From Sphingobacteriaceae bacterium DW12 (GTDB lineage: Bacteria > Bacteroidota > Bacteroidia > Sphingobacteriales > Sphingobacteriaceae): 64,000 nucleotides of DNA. Made by a program: the position numbers and the translations under genes. A model generated the notes under the pieces. The model saw only the letters and a program-made list of their open reading frames with translations. It made no database searches and was not told the origin of the DNA. The stretch's first letter is position 1. Every line of letters begins with the position of its first letter. The stretch is from NCBI GenBank assembly GCA_000783305.1, contig JROE01000010.1, forward strand, positions 124,001 through 188,000, written 5' to 3'. Positions 24,631-34,380 of the stretch are shown here, piece by piece.

Positions 24631-26019
24631 CTAAATCAGTTGGATCAAACAGTCTGGATAAATTCCAATAAGAATTGTTAATATGATAGCGACAAAAAAG
24701 ACCACACTATAATTTAAGGGTACCGAAAGACTAGATATGCTTGTTGATTCTGCTTCTTTAAAATACATAGCGATTACCACGCGTAGGTAATAGAAGACCC
24801 CTATTACCGCATTTATTGCCGCTAGGACAAGCAACGTAATATGGTAGTCATTCATCGCAATAGTAAACATCATGAACTTGCCGACAAACCCAGCTGTCAG
24901 GGGAATTCCGGCTAATGACAGCATCGCAACAGTAATGGTCAATGCTAGCCAAGGATTACTTTTCCCTAAACCATTAAAAGAGCTGAAATGATCGGTACCA
25001 TCCTGGCGTTTGACTAAAATCAAGGCTCCAAAAGCGACAACCGATGAAAGGGAATACGCCACGACATACAAGAGCACTGCACTCGCAGACTGTGTACCTA
25101 CTGAAACTATTGCAAACAACATATAACCTGCATGAGCAATACTTGAATAAGCCAACATCCTTTTAAATGAATGCTGCATCATAGCGGAGATATTACCAAT
25201 GAATAGGGTAATAATAGCGATGGTCAATAAAATCGGTGTCCAAAAATCATTTAATGGCACCAAAACGGTACTGAACAAGCGTAGCATACCTGCGAAGGAA
25301 GCAGCTTTCACAACAGTACTCATATAAGTGGTAATCAAAATTGGGGCCCCATCATAGACATCTGGTGTCCAAAAGTGAAAAGGTGCCGCACCGACTTTGA
25401 AGCAAAGTCCAACAATTAAAAATAAAATTCCTGCATAAAACATCGGCGATATATCATGAGGATGTGCAATCACATATTCCTTAATAACCTCCAGGTCAAA
25501 AGAAGCCGACACCCCGTAAAGCAACGCAATCCCAAATAAAAGAAATCCCGTAGAGAAAGCCCCCATCAAAAAGTATTTTAATGAGGCCTCATTAGATGCA
25601 AAATCCTTCTTACGGATACCTACGAGAATGTAAAGAGCAACGGACATAATCTCGATACCCATAAATAGCATGGCGAAGTTATGATACGAATTGACCAACA
25701 ACGCCCCGGTAAGAGAAAATAGGATTAACGAATAATACTCCGCTACATGCTCACTTATAGCACCAAAATAGGCCCTCGAAAGCAATAGTACCAATGCCGT
25801 GAGCACCACGCATAGCACAGAAAACGCCACCGAAAAATGATCAAAAATAATCATGCCATTGTAGAGTGGCTCTGCTTCGGTATTCCATTCCATTAGGAGA
25901 AAGGCCAATACTCCGCCCAAGCCCAATAAAGCCACGGGGAGAATAGCCTTTTTTGCTTTATAAAGGCCCAAATACAAAACTAATATTGCTAATAAAGACA
26001 GCGTGATAATCGCACCCAT
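24631..26019 (-). CDS. nuoN: NADH:quinone oxidoreductase subunit N
   Basis: A 462-residue antiporter-like proton-channel subunit of respiratory complex I with about 14 membrane helices. Family marks are SLILFSLTGALLVNSYHNF, the Glu in GIEIMSVALYILVG, FKVGAAPFHFWTPDVYDGAP with the key Lys and His, and FKRMLAYSSIAHAGYM. It is the last gene of the nuo operon, 34 bases after nuoM, and is followed by a terminator. Length is normal. Confidence 0.95.
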   Translation of the reverse strand: MGAIITLSLLAILVLYLGLYKAKKAILPVALLGLGGVLAFLLMEWNTEAEPLYNGMIIFDHFSVAFSVLCVVLTALVLLLSRAYFGAISEHVAEYYSLILFSLTGALLVNSYHNFAMLFMGIEIMSVALYILVGIRKKDFASNEASLKYFLMGAFSTGFLLFGIALLYGVSASFDLEVIKEYVIAHPHDISPMFYAGILFLIVGLCFKVGAAPFHFWTPDVYDGAPILITTYMSTVVKAASFAGMLRLFSTVLVPLNDFWTPILLTIAIITLFIGNISAMMQHSFKRMLAYSSIAHAGYMLFAIVSVGTQSASAVLLYVVAYSLSSVVAFGALILVKRQDGTDHFSSFNGLGKSNPWLALTITVAMLSLAGIPLTAGFVGKFMMFTIAMNDYHITLLVLAAINAVIGVFYYLRVVIAMYFKEAESTSISSLSVPLNYSVVFFVAIILTILIGIYPDCLIQLI

Positions 26020-26053
26020 AATAAAACCGATCTAATATTTTTTCGCTATAATT

Positions 26054-27499
26054 CTAAAACTTTACCCCATCAATCAACTGTTGGATTGACGCTTCCGACA
26101 AGCCTAACAGTCCATTGGGAGTAACACCAATATAAATAATTGCTATCGCAACAATGCTCAACAGCAGCACCTCATGTCCGCTAATATCAGACACCATTGC
26201 ATACTGCTCTTTCAAAGGCCCAAGCATCGATTTTTGAAAAAGTCTCAACATGTATACAGCCCCCAGTATCAAAGTCAAACCTGCAAACACAGCATACCAA
26301 AAACCATATTCGTAAACCCCAATCAAGAGTAAGAATTCACCAACAAATCCATTGGTCAATGGCAAACCTACAGCCCCCATAACAATGATTAGAAAAAACA
26401 CAGACAGATTAGGCATACGCTTGGCTAAGCCCCCCAAATCTGCCAATGAGCGAGTTCCAGTTCTTGAACTGATGATGTCCAATACATAAAATAGACCGAT
26501 GACCGATATCCCGTGATTGATCATCTGAATCATAGCCCCTTGTAGCCCCTGCAAGTTCCAAGAGAAGACACCCGCGCTGATTAAGCCAACGTGAGCAATA
26601 GAAGAGTATGCGACCAATCGTTTGATATCCTTTTGTTGGATAGCAATGATAGAAGCATACACGATTCCTATTACTGAAAGGACCATGGCCAATTGTCCAT
26701 AAGCGGCTACCCCCAAAGGAGCCACTGGAATGAGCCATCGGATCAATCCATACACGCCCATTTTTAACATAATCCCCGCCAGTAACATAGTACCCACTGT
26801 CGGTGCATTCGTATACGTATTAGGTTGCCAAGTATGGAACGGGAATAACGGAATCTTGATTGCAAATGCCAAAAAGAACGCCCAGAAAACCCACCTTTGA
26901 GCAGCTTCCGACAATTGTAATCCGACAAATGAGGTCCATTCAAAATCCTTGGAAGCAGTCTGTTGTTGCAGATAAATAATTGCCACCAACATGAAAATAC
27001 TTCCCAGAAAGGTATAAACAAAGAATTTGAGATTGACCTTAATACGATCGCCCTCTCCCCATAATGCACAAATAAAATAAATCGGAATCAAGGCAATTTC
27101 CCACCCAACGTAGAAAGTAAAGGCATCCAAAGACAAGAAAACCAAAAGAAGGCCTGTCTGCATAAATGCAATTAATCCATATAAATTGCCCTTGAACCCT
27201 TTTGAAAAAGTAGCTAAGATAATCAATGGCATCAACCCATTTGTAAGCAATACCAAGGGAAGGCTAATTCCATCCAACCCGATATGAAAGTGGATTCCTA
27301 AACTTTGGATCCAAACATAATTTTGCTCAAACTGTACCAGTGCGTTCGGTACGAATTGACACAGAAAAGGAATTGTAAAAGCCAACTGCACCAACGAAAG
27401 AACAAGTGCTATTCCCTTAGCAATTTGAGATTTCTTGACGAATGCTAAGACAAAAGCACTGACCAGCGGTAATAAAAGCAGTATACAAAGATTAGTCAT
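26054..27499 (-). CDS. nuoM: NADH:quinone oxidoreductase subunit M
   Basis: A 481-residue proton-pumping subunit of complex I. Diagnostic stretches: YVGWEIALIPIYFICALWG with the conserved Glu, KIPLFPFHTWQPNTYTNAPTVG, KDIKRLVAYSSIAHVGL and NHGISVIGLFYVLDI. About 14 transmembrane helices are expected. It lies 19 bases after nuoL and 34 before nuoN. The family length is near 490-510, so it is complete. Confidence 0.96.
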   Translation of the reverse strand: MTNLCILLLLPLVSAFVLAFVKKSQIAKGIALVLSLVQLAFTIPFLCQFVPNALVQFEQNYVWIQSLGIHFHIGLDGISLPLVLLTNGLMPLIILATFSKGFKGNLYGLIAFMQTGLLLVFLSLDAFTFYVGWEIALIPIYFICALWGEGDRIKVNLKFFVYTFLGSIFMLVAIIYLQQQTASKDFEWTSFVGLQLSEAAQRWVFWAFFLAFAIKIPLFPFHTWQPNTYTNAPTVGTMLLAGIMLKMGVYGLIRWLIPVAPLGVAAYGQLAMVLSVIGIVYASIIAIQQKDIKRLVAYSSIAHVGLISAGVFSWNLQGLQGAMIQMINHGISVIGLFYVLDIISSRTGTRSLADLGGLAKRMPNLSVFFLIIVMGAVGLPLTNGFVGEFLLLIGVYEYGFWYAVFAGLTLILGAVYMLRLFQKSMLGPLKEQYAMVSDISGHEVLLLSIVAIAIIYIGVTPNGLLGLSEASIQQLIDGVKF

Positions 27500-27518
27500 C
27501 TATACAATTATTTTTTTT

Positions 27519-29438
27519 CTAAAAGCTGAAAATTCCATACACAAATAAGACAATTACGGCCACTACCATCATGAAGATATAGAATCCGACTTGGCCATTC
27601 TGCAACTGTCGAATTCCTTTACCTGACGTCACAAAAAACTGGGCTACCCCTTCGACTATACCATCTATTCCAGACCGATCCACTATCTTATATAAAAACT
27701 TAGAAAACGAATTGAGAGGCTTGACAATCACGCTATCATAAAGCTCGTCAACATACAATTTTTGGTAAGATAGACGGTGTAGACCATTATCCTCCAGTGC
27801 ATCCGATTTTGGAATATACCCTTTCTTCACATATCTGATATAAGTGACAACCGCCATGATAATAGCTGCCAATGCGGATACCACCATTAGAACAATCTCT
27901 GTTTGATGATCGATGTGGATGGTTCCCTTGATCGATTGTCCCTCTGAGAATACAGGTGCAAGAAAGTTTGCCAGCTTATGCCCCCCACCAATCGCCTCTG
28001 GCACATTCATTACCCCTCCGATAGCGGCTAGTATAGCTAATACAATTAGCGGGAATGTCATCGTGAGAGGAGACTCATGTAGATGTTCCTTTTGTTTTTG
28101 GCTGCCTCTGAATGTTCCAAAGAAAGTCAGATATAACAACCTGAACATATAGAAAGCAGTAAACAATGCGGCAATAAAACCAAATGTCCACAACAATTTG
28201 TTTTCAGCAAAGGCAAAGGCCAAAATTTCATCTTTTGAGAAAAACCCCGATAATGGGGGTATTCCCGCAATGGCTATCGTTCCGATCAACATCGTGACAT
28301 AGGTAATTGGCAGCTTCTTCTTGAGCCCACCCATTTTTCGCATATCCTGTTCGTCACTCATGGCATGGATCACAGATCCTGCCCCTAAGAAAAGCAAAGC
28401 TTTAAAGAAGGCATGGGTAAGTACATGGAAGAAGGCTCCGGTAAATGCGCCGACCCCCAACCCCAAGAACATATATCCAAGCTGTGACACTGTAGAATAG
28501 GCCAACACCTTCTTAATATCATTTTGCGTCAATGCAATAAATGCGGCTATCACTGCAGTCGCCACACCCACAATTGCGATAATCTGCATAGTAAGTGGCG
28601 ATAAGGTAAACATGATATTGGATCGAGCAATCATATAAATACCTGCCGTCACCATCGTCGCCGCATGGATTAGAGCCGATACAGGCGTTGGGCCAGCCAT
28701 AGCATCTGGCAACCAGGTAAACAATGGAATTTGAGCCGATTTACCCGTAGCTGCAATAAATAACAGAATGGTAATAACGGTCAATGTCATATCACCCACA
28801 GCGAATTCTTTCACCTGTGGGAATACGGTTGCAAACTCGAAGGAACCGAATGTATAGAAAATAAAAAAGATAGCTAAAAGAAAGCCCAAATCTCCGATTC
28901 TATTCATTACAAATGCTTTCTTAGCTGCAGAGGCATACGAATCATTGGTATACCAAAATCCGATAAGCAAATACGAACATAAGCCAACTCCCTCCCAACC
29001 AATGAACATGACCAAAAAGTTGGATCCAAGCACCAATAACAACATGAAGAAGATAAAGAGATTCAGATAAGCGAAGAATTTACCAAATCCGCTATCTTTA
29101 TGCATATATCCTATTGAGTAGAGGTGAATCAAAAATCCAATCCCAGTCACAATCAATAGCATGATTGCGCTGAGGGGATCTACTAAGAAGGACAAGGCAA
29201 CGTTTAATTTACCAACTTGGATCCAATTGAAGATCTCTTGCGTAAATACACCATTAGCACCCGCAGCCCGAGCATCGTATACCTCGCAGAACACGAAGCA
29301 ACTCACCACAAAAGCCCCTAGCACAACACCACTTCCGATTATCCCGATAATCGACTTAGGAAGAATATGTTGCCCTATACCGTTTATTAAGAACCCGATC
29401 AGCGGGAGTAAAGGAATCAACCAAATTAATTCAATCAT
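27519..29438 (-). CDS. nuoL: NADH:quinone oxidoreductase subunit L
   Basis: A 639-residue proton-pumping subunit, the distal end of the membrane arm. Seen are MFIGWEGVGLCSYLLIGFWY with the conserved Glu, GKSAQIPLFTWLPDAMAGPT, SALIHAATMVTAGIYMIAR and NDIKKVLAYSTVSQLGYM. The C-terminal part from about residue 540 should be the long lateral helix and last membrane segments (YVDELYDSVIVKPL; a final hydrophobic helix at 615-638). It lies 28 bases after nuoK. Confidence 0.96.
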   Translation of the reverse strand: MIELIWLIPLLPLIGFLINGIGQHILPKSIIGIIGSGVVLGAFVVSCFVFCEVYDARAAGANGVFTQEIFNWIQVGKLNVALSFLVDPLSAIMLLIVTGIGFLIHLYSIGYMHKDSGFGKFFAYLNLFIFFMLLLVLGSNFLVMFIGWEGVGLCSYLLIGFWYTNDSYASAAKKAFVMNRIGDLGFLLAIFFIFYTFGSFEFATVFPQVKEFAVGDMTLTVITILLFIAATGKSAQIPLFTWLPDAMAGPTPVSALIHAATMVTAGIYMIARSNIMFTLSPLTMQIIAIVGVATAVIAAFIALTQNDIKKVLAYSTVSQLGYMFLGLGVGAFTGAFFHVLTHAFFKALLFLGAGSVIHAMSDEQDMRKMGGLKKKLPITYVTMLIGTIAIAGIPPLSGFFSKDEILAFAFAENKLLWTFGFIAALFTAFYMFRLLYLTFFGTFRGSQKQKEHLHESPLTMTFPLIVLAILAAIGGVMNVPEAIGGGHKLANFLAPVFSEGQSIKGTIHIDHQTEIVLMVVSALAAIIMAVVTYIRYVKKGYIPKSDALEDNGLHRLSYQKLYVDELYDSVIVKPLNSFSKFLYKIVDRSGIDGIVEGVAQFFVTSGKGIRQLQNGQVGFYIFMMVVAVIVLFVYGIFSF

Positions 29439-29466
29439 AATTTTCTATGCCTTAATCTTCAAAATA

Positions 29467-29796
29467 TTACCAACGTAAGCGACTTAAAGACGCGATATCC
29501 ACGGACTTGGTATTTCGGTATACCATAATAATGATGGCCAAACCTACTGCCACCTCCGCCGCCGCCAAAGCCATAATAAAAAAGACGAATACTTGTCCGC
29601 CTGGATCTCCATGATGAGAAGAAAATGCCGCCAAGAGCAAATTAACCGCATTTAACATCAATTCTATTGACATCATGATGATGATCACATTCCGTCTAAT
29701 CAGTACCCCAATCACCCCTATTGCAAATATGATACTGCAAAAAATTAAATAATGATTTAAGGGTACCCCCTGTATCTGTTGAACAATATTATCCAT
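29467..29796 (-). CDS. nuoK: NADH:quinone oxidoreductase subunit K
   Basis: A 109-residue membrane subunit with three helices. ATG 29796 (MDNIVQQIQGVPLNHYL) is chosen; it overlaps the nuoJ stop by 8 bases, while an ATG 39 bases upstream lies within nuoJ. The Glu residues of the half-channel are in MMSIELMLNAVNLLL and AAEVAVGLAI. Typical NuoK length is about 100. Confidence 0.94.
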   Translation of the reverse strand: MDNIVQQIQGVPLNHYLIFCSIIFAIGVIGVLIRRNVIIIMMSIELMLNAVNLLLAAFSSHHGDPGGQVFVFFIMALAAAEVAVGLAIIIMVYRNTKSVDIASLSRLRW

Positions 29797-30292
29797 CTGT
29801 ACGCTGTGTATCTTTTTTAGCCAATAAAACTGCACCCACCATTGCGGTTAACAACAAGATGGAAGCAATCTCAAAAGGCAATAAAAATTTGTCAAATAAT
29901 ACCTTTCCTAACTCCTTCACCAACCCTATGGTTGGCTGAGCAAGCACTTGCCCATTATCAACCTCTAACACCCGTAGAGAGCCCAAGACGACAACAATCA
30001 GACACATACCAGCGATTGTCCCCATAATCTTGACGAGATGTGACCGCATAGGCTCCGTTTCCTTATTGAGATTCAAGAGCATCAATACAAAAAGAAACAA
30101 CACCATAATGGCCCCCATGTAGACGATAAAGTTTACAATGGCCAAGAATTGGGCATTTAATAAAATATAATGTACTGTAAATGTAAAAAAAGTAATAACC
30201 AAGTACAGCACACTATGTACTGGATTCTTTGTGAAAATGGTCATTAACGCAAAGAAAATAGACAAAAAGGCTATAAAATAAAATATCGTCAT
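29789..30292 (-). CDS. nuoJ: NADH:quinone oxidoreductase subunit J
   Basis: A 167-residue membrane subunit with about five helices. Typical signs: NPVHSVLYLVITFFTF, FLAIVNFIVYMGAIMVLFLFVLMLL with the conserved Tyr-Met-Gly-Ala kink used in the proton path, and AMVGAVLLAKKD near the end. It follows nuoI by 7 bases and overlaps nuoK by 8. Confidence 0.95.
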   Translation of the reverse strand: MTIFYFIAFLSIFFALMTIFTKNPVHSVLYLVITFFTFTVHYILLNAQFLAIVNFIVYMGAIMVLFLFVLMLLNLNKETEPMRSHLVKIMGTIAGMCLIVVVLGSLRVLEVDNGQVLAQPTIGLVKELGKVLFDKFLLPFEIASILLLTAMVGAVLLAKKDTQRTDG

Positions 30293-30299
30293 CTGCTAA

Positions 30300-30851
30300 T
30301 TAGGTTATGCTTTTTGGTGTATTGGATAGCTTTGTTATATCAAATTTAGGTTCCACCAACTTATCTTTGCCGTAGATGAAATCCTTTCGTACATAGTCCG
30401 CAGTCACATGAGGACCGTCCAAGTAAATCGCTTCCTTAGGACATGCCTCCTCACATAATCCGCAAAAAATACACCGGAGCATATTGATTTCATATACTGC
30501 AGCATATTTCTCCTCCCTATAAAGCCCTTCTTCTCCTTTTTTTCGTTCTGCCGACGTCATTGTAATGGCCTCCGCTGGACAAGATAGCGCACAAAGACCA
30601 CATGCCGTGCATCGTTCCCTTCCTTGTTCATCACGTTTCAGAGAGTGCTGTCCTCTAAAATTTTTAGAATAAGGACGAATTTGCTCTGGATATTTAATCG
30701 TCGGTATCTTCCTAAAAAAGTGCTTCAATGTAATGGATAGCCCTTTAGCAATAGCAGGGAGATACATGCGCTCCCATATATTCATTGGCTTTTGTTCCAG
30801 TACTTTTTTTCTATTTGATAATGATTGCATAGCTTCTTCTTTTATTGTCAC
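30300..30851 (-). CDS. nuoI: NADH:quinone oxidoreductase subunit I
   Basis: A 183-residue ferredoxin-like subunit with two 4Fe-4S clusters (N6a, N6b) that pass electrons toward NuoB. The two binding motifs are CTACGLCALSCPAEAI and CIFCGLCEEACPKEAI. An N-terminal amphipathic region (KGLSITLKHFFRK) sits against the membrane. An alternative start at 30830 (MQSLSNRK) is possible. A 56-base gap separates it from nuoH. Confidence 0.96.
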   Translation of the reverse strand: MTIKEEAMQSLSNRKKVLEQKPMNIWERMYLPAIAKGLSITLKHFFRKIPTIKYPEQIRPYSKNFRGQHSLKRDEQGRERCTACGLCALSCPAEAITMTSAERKKGEEGLYREEKYAAVYEINMLRCIFCGLCEEACPKEAIYLDGPHVTADYVRKDFIYGKDKLVEPKFDITKLSNTPKSIT

Positions 30852-30907
30852 GTCGTGCGCTTGTTACCTTTCTGCTCTCTTCACTTAATAACGTTAACTC
30901 CATACCC

Positions 30908-31948
30908 CTAGCTCCACCACGTATCTTTTGCAATAGTGATAATACCTGTCAACACAATGTTGGCTATAGCCAATGGAATCAATACTTTCCAACCCAGATT
31001 CATCAATTGATCATAGCGAAAGCGCGGCAATGTCCAACGTATCCACATAAAGAAAAAGATGAATGCAAATATCTTGATAAAGAATACAATCACCCCGATG
31101 ATAGTAATCCAATTTTGTGAAAGTCCAAGGTCATCCATAAATGGAAAATTATACCCACCGAAGTACAACGATGCCATCAATGCAGAAGACACAAACATAT
31201 TGATATACTCAGAGAACATATATAGTCCAAGCTTCATAGATGAGTATTCCGTATGATATCCCCCGACCAATTCGGTCTCACATTCTGGCAAATCAAATGG
31301 CACTCGATTACATTCCGCAAACGAGCATACCATAAACAATAAGAAGCCCAGTGGTTGTACCCAAATGTTCCAATTGACAAAGCCGTGCTGTTGCGCAACG
31401 ATATCACCCAATTTAAGCGACCCAGTGACCATCAGTAGTGCAATTAGCGACAAACCTAACGCGAGTTCATAACTAATACTCTGTGATGCGGCACGAATAG
31501 CTCCCATTAGGGAAAATTTATTGTTTGAAGCCCAGCCTCCCAACATAATACCGTAGACCCCCAACGCCACCACTCCAAAGATATAAAGCACCCCAACATT
31601 AATATCGGCGACTTGTAGTATAATCGCCCTATCTCCGATTGTTAATGTTTGTCCCCAAGGAATTACTGCTGACGTAATACAAGCCGTGATAATAGCGATA
31701 GTAGGACCTAGGATAAAAAGCGTCTTATGTGCTCCCGCAGGAATAATTTCTTCTTTGAAGAAAAACTTACCGCCATCACACAATGGTTGAAGTAAGCCGT
31801 ATAGACCCGCTCGGTCAGGGCCATAACGGTCTTGCATAAATCCGGCAACTTTTCGCTCCGCCAATGTTGAATACATCGCAATCACAAGCGTGACAACGAA
31901 AATAATAACAACTAAAACTGATTTTTCTATAATGAAAGCTGTTTCCAT
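30908..31948 (-). CDS. nuoH: NADH:quinone oxidoreductase subunit H
   Basis: A 346-residue membrane subunit forming the quinone site with NuoB and NuoD, with about eight helices. Signatures: AERKVAGFMQDRYGPDRAGL, LQPLCDGGKFFFKEE, ISYELALGLSLIAL and AECNRVPFDLPECETELVGG. The acidic loop after the fifth helix is intact. It follows nuoG by 14 bases. Confidence 0.96.
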   Translation of the reverse strand: METAFIIEKSVLVVIIFVVTLVIAMYSTLAERKVAGFMQDRYGPDRAGLYGLLQPLCDGGKFFFKEEIIPAGAHKTLFILGPTIAIITACITSAVIPWGQTLTIGDRAIILQVADINVGVLYIFGVVALGVYGIMLGGWASNNKFSLMGAIRAASQSISYELALGLSLIALLMVTGSLKLGDIVAQQHGFVNWNIWVQPLGFLLFMVCSFAECNRVPFDLPECETELVGGYHTEYSSMKLGLYMFSEYINMFVSSALMASLYFGGYNFPFMDDLGLSQNWITIIGVIVFFIKIFAFIFFFMWIRWTLPRFRYDQLMNLGWKVLIPLAIANIVLTGIITIAKDTWWS

Positions 31949-31962
31949 GCTTATATCTTATA

Positions 31963-32976
31963 CTATTTTAATCTTTCTGTACGCGCCAATTGTTCTTGAT
32001 TGGCTTCCTGCAATTCCAAATCTTCCTTAATAACTGCTGGAGGATTGAAATCCAGGTAGTGATTCGCGCCAATGACCGAATCTTTATCGATCAAAGTTGG
32101 CTCATCCAATACCCAATCATCTGTATGTTTCTTATCGAATCGGCAAGTATTACAAATGAATTCCTCCACCTCTCCGTATTCGTCTTTACGAGCTGTTACA
32201 CGCAATACTTCAGTCCCCTTATACCATAAAGTGACCTTACCTGCGCAGGTAGGACAATCCCGATGAGCATCTACAGGTTTAGTGAACCACACTCGATTCT
32301 TGAATCTGAATGTTTTATCAGTCAATGCACCGACCGGACAAACGTCAATCACGTTTCCTGAAAAATCATTATCCACAGCCTTTTGTATATATGTGGAAAT
32401 CTCTGCATGATCGCCTCTGTTTACGATACCGTGAACACGTTTTTCAGTAAGTTGATCGGCAACGAATACACAGCGATAACACAATATACAACGGTTCATA
32501 TGCAACTGTATCTTATCGCCAATATCAATCCGTTCGAATGTACGTCGCTCAAACTCGTACCGCGTAGCCTCACTCCCATGTTCGTATCCCAAATCTTGAA
32601 GTTTACATTCTCCCGCCTGATCACAAATTGGGCAATCCAGCGGATGATTGATCAAGAGCATCTCCACGACACCCTTACGTGCCTCTACAACCTCTGGGGA
32701 AGTAATATTCAACACCTCCATCCCATCCATGACTGTCGTCCGACAAGATGCAACAAGCTTAGGCATCGGACGAGGGTCCTTCTCGGAGCCCTTACTGACT
32801 TTTACAAGACAGGTTCGGCATTTCCCCCCAGAACCCTCTAACTTGGAATAATAGCACATCGCTGGAGGAACAATATCTCCACCAATTTGACGGGCAGCAT
32901 TCAAAATTGTCGTTCCTGGAACTACTTCTACAGGAATCCCATCTATGCTTACCTTGATTTTTACATCCTCTGCCAT
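31963..32976 (-). CDS. nuoG: NADH:quinone oxidoreductase subunit G, short form
   Basis: A 337-residue iron-sulfur subunit, far shorter than E. coli NuoG (about 900), with no molybdopterin-oxidoreductase domain. The end is natural: nuoH starts 14 bases later and no remnant follows. Cluster ligands by position: 2Fe-2S Cys41, 53, 56, 78; 4Fe-4S (N5 type) His111, Cys115, 118, 124; 4Fe-4S (N4 type) Cys163, 166, 169, 213; and a fourth set, Cys241, 244, 275, 278, from CPTC and CNTC. The short form is usual in Bacteroidota. It carries electrons from NuoF/NuoE to NuoI. The fourth Cys set could bind a further cluster or zinc; sequence does not decide. Confidence 0.92.
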   Translation of the reverse strand: MAEDVKIKVSIDGIPVEVVPGTTILNAARQIGGDIVPPAMCYYSKLEGSGGKCRTCLVKVSKGSEKDPRPMPKLVASCRTTVMDGMEVLNITSPEVVEARKGVVEMLLINHPLDCPICDQAGECKLQDLGYEHGSEATRYEFERRTFERIDIGDKIQLHMNRCILCYRCVFVADQLTEKRVHGIVNRGDHAEISTYIQKAVDNDFSGNVIDVCPVGALTDKTFRFKNRVWFTKPVDAHRDCPTCAGKVTLWYKGTEVLRVTARKDEYGEVEEFICNTCRFDKKHTDDWVLDEPTLIDKDSVIGANHYLDFNPPAVIKEDLELQEANQEQLARTERLK

Positions 32977-33003
32977 TTTTCTACTCTCTTTTTAGTACGT
33001 TAA

Positions 33004-34356
33004 TTAAACAACCGGTGCCAATGGATCCGCATAATGTGCAAGACCGAAGTTACGGCTTAATGCTTCATTGGGATGGGTGATGTGCCATTCAAATTCATCC
33101 CTAAAATGTCTTATTGCAGCTGCTACTGGCCATGCGGCGGCATCTCCCAAAGGACAGATGGTATTTCCTTCAATCTTACGCTGTATATCCCAAAGCAAAT
33201 CTACGTCCTCCATCGAACCCTTTCCAGATTCAATCTTATGGAGGACTTTTTCCATCCATCCAGTCCCCTCCCGACATGGAGAACATTGTCCACAGCTCTC
33301 ATGATGATAAAACCGCGTGAAATTCCACGTATTCCGAACAATACATTGATCTTCATCAAAGGCAACGAACCCACCCGACCCCAGCATTGTTCCAGTGGCA
33401 AAACCACCATCCGCAAGCGATTCATATGTCATCAGGCGACTTGCACCATTGATGGTCTTCGTAATCAAATTGGCAGGTAGGATAGGAACAGATGATCCCC
33501 CGGCAACTACCGCTTTTAATTTCTTTCCGTTCGCTATTCCGCCGCAATATTCATCTGAATATATAAATTCCTCTACAGGAAGTCCCAATTCAATTTCATA
33601 AACACCTGGCTTTGCCAAATTCCCACCTGCCGAAATCAGTTTTGTACCGGTACTCCGGTCAATACCAATCTTAGCGTATTCTTCACCTCCGTCATTAATG
33701 ATAGGTACTGTCGCAGCAATGGATTCCACATTATTCACGACTGTAGGACAGCCGTACAATCCTGCAACGGCAGGAAAGGGAGGTTTAATCCGCGGATTAC
33801 CTCGTTTTCCTTCCAAAGACTCTAACAACGCGGTCTCTTCGCCACAGATGTAGGCTCCCCCTCCGGGTTGAACGTAAATCTCGAGATCATACCCAGTTCC
33901 CATAATATTCTTGCCTAAAAAGCCAGCATGCTTGGCTTCTAAGATAGCCTTCTCCAAAATGCGAATTTGTGGCATCATCTCACCCCGAACATAAATATAG
34001 GAGGTATGGGCACCTAAAGCATAGCTAGACACAATCATTCCCTCAATTAAGGCATGGGGAATATGTGTCATCAAGAAACGGTCTTTAAACGTACCAGGCT
34101 CAGATTCGTCTGCATTACACACCAAGTAACGAGATACACCTTCTGGTTTAGCCAGAAAACTCCATTTCATCCCAGTGGGGAAACCTGCTCCACCCCTTCC
34201 GCGGAGACCTGATTTTTTCACTTCCTCGACGACATCATCGGGAGACATGGTCTTCAACGCCTTTTCTACCGCACGGTAACCTCCGCGTTCACGATAGACA
34301 TCGTAGGTGTTGATTCCCGGAACATTGATATGTGTTAGTAATAACTTACGGGCCAT
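33004..34356 (-). CDS. nuoF: NADH:quinone oxidoreductase subunit F
   Basis: A 450-residue subunit with the NADH and FMN sites and 4Fe-4S cluster N3. Motifs: GLRGRGGAGFPTGMKWSFL (NADH-binding glycine loop), CNADESEPGTFKDR (FMN), and the N3 ligands in HESCGQCSPCREGTGWM plus NTICPLGDAAAW. It is the site of NADH oxidation at the tip of the peripheral arm, with NuoE. Spacing to nuoE is 24 bases and to nuoG 27. Full length. Confidence 0.97.
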   Translation of the reverse strand: MARKLLLTHINVPGINTYDVYRERGGYRAVEKALKTMSPDDVVEEVKKSGLRGRGGAGFPTGMKWSFLAKPEGVSRYLVCNADESEPGTFKDRFLMTHIPHALIEGMIVSSYALGAHTSYIYVRGEMMPQIRILEKAILEAKHAGFLGKNIMGTGYDLEIYVQPGGGAYICGEETALLESLEGKRGNPRIKPPFPAVAGLYGCPTVVNNVESIAATVPIINDGGEEYAKIGIDRSTGTKLISAGGNLAKPGVYEIELGLPVEEFIYSDEYCGGIANGKKLKAVVAGGSSVPILPANLITKTINGASRLMTYESLADGGFATGTMLGSGGFVAFDEDQCIVRNTWNFTRFYHHESCGQCSPCREGTGWMEKVLHKIESGKGSMEDVDLLWDIQRKIEGNTICPLGDAAAWPVAAAIRHFRDEFEWHITHPNEALSRNFGLAHYADPLAPVV

Positions 34357-34380
34357 TTTTTATTCTTCTTGCAAGGTGAT

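Noticed and set aside
32383..32841. 152-codon frame opposite nuoG
   Set aside because: Antisense shadow with no recognisable features.
31963..32976. nuoG truncated by mutation
   Set aside because: nuoH starts 14 bases later, no remnant of the missing domain remains, and all cluster ligands are present; the short form is normal in the phylum.
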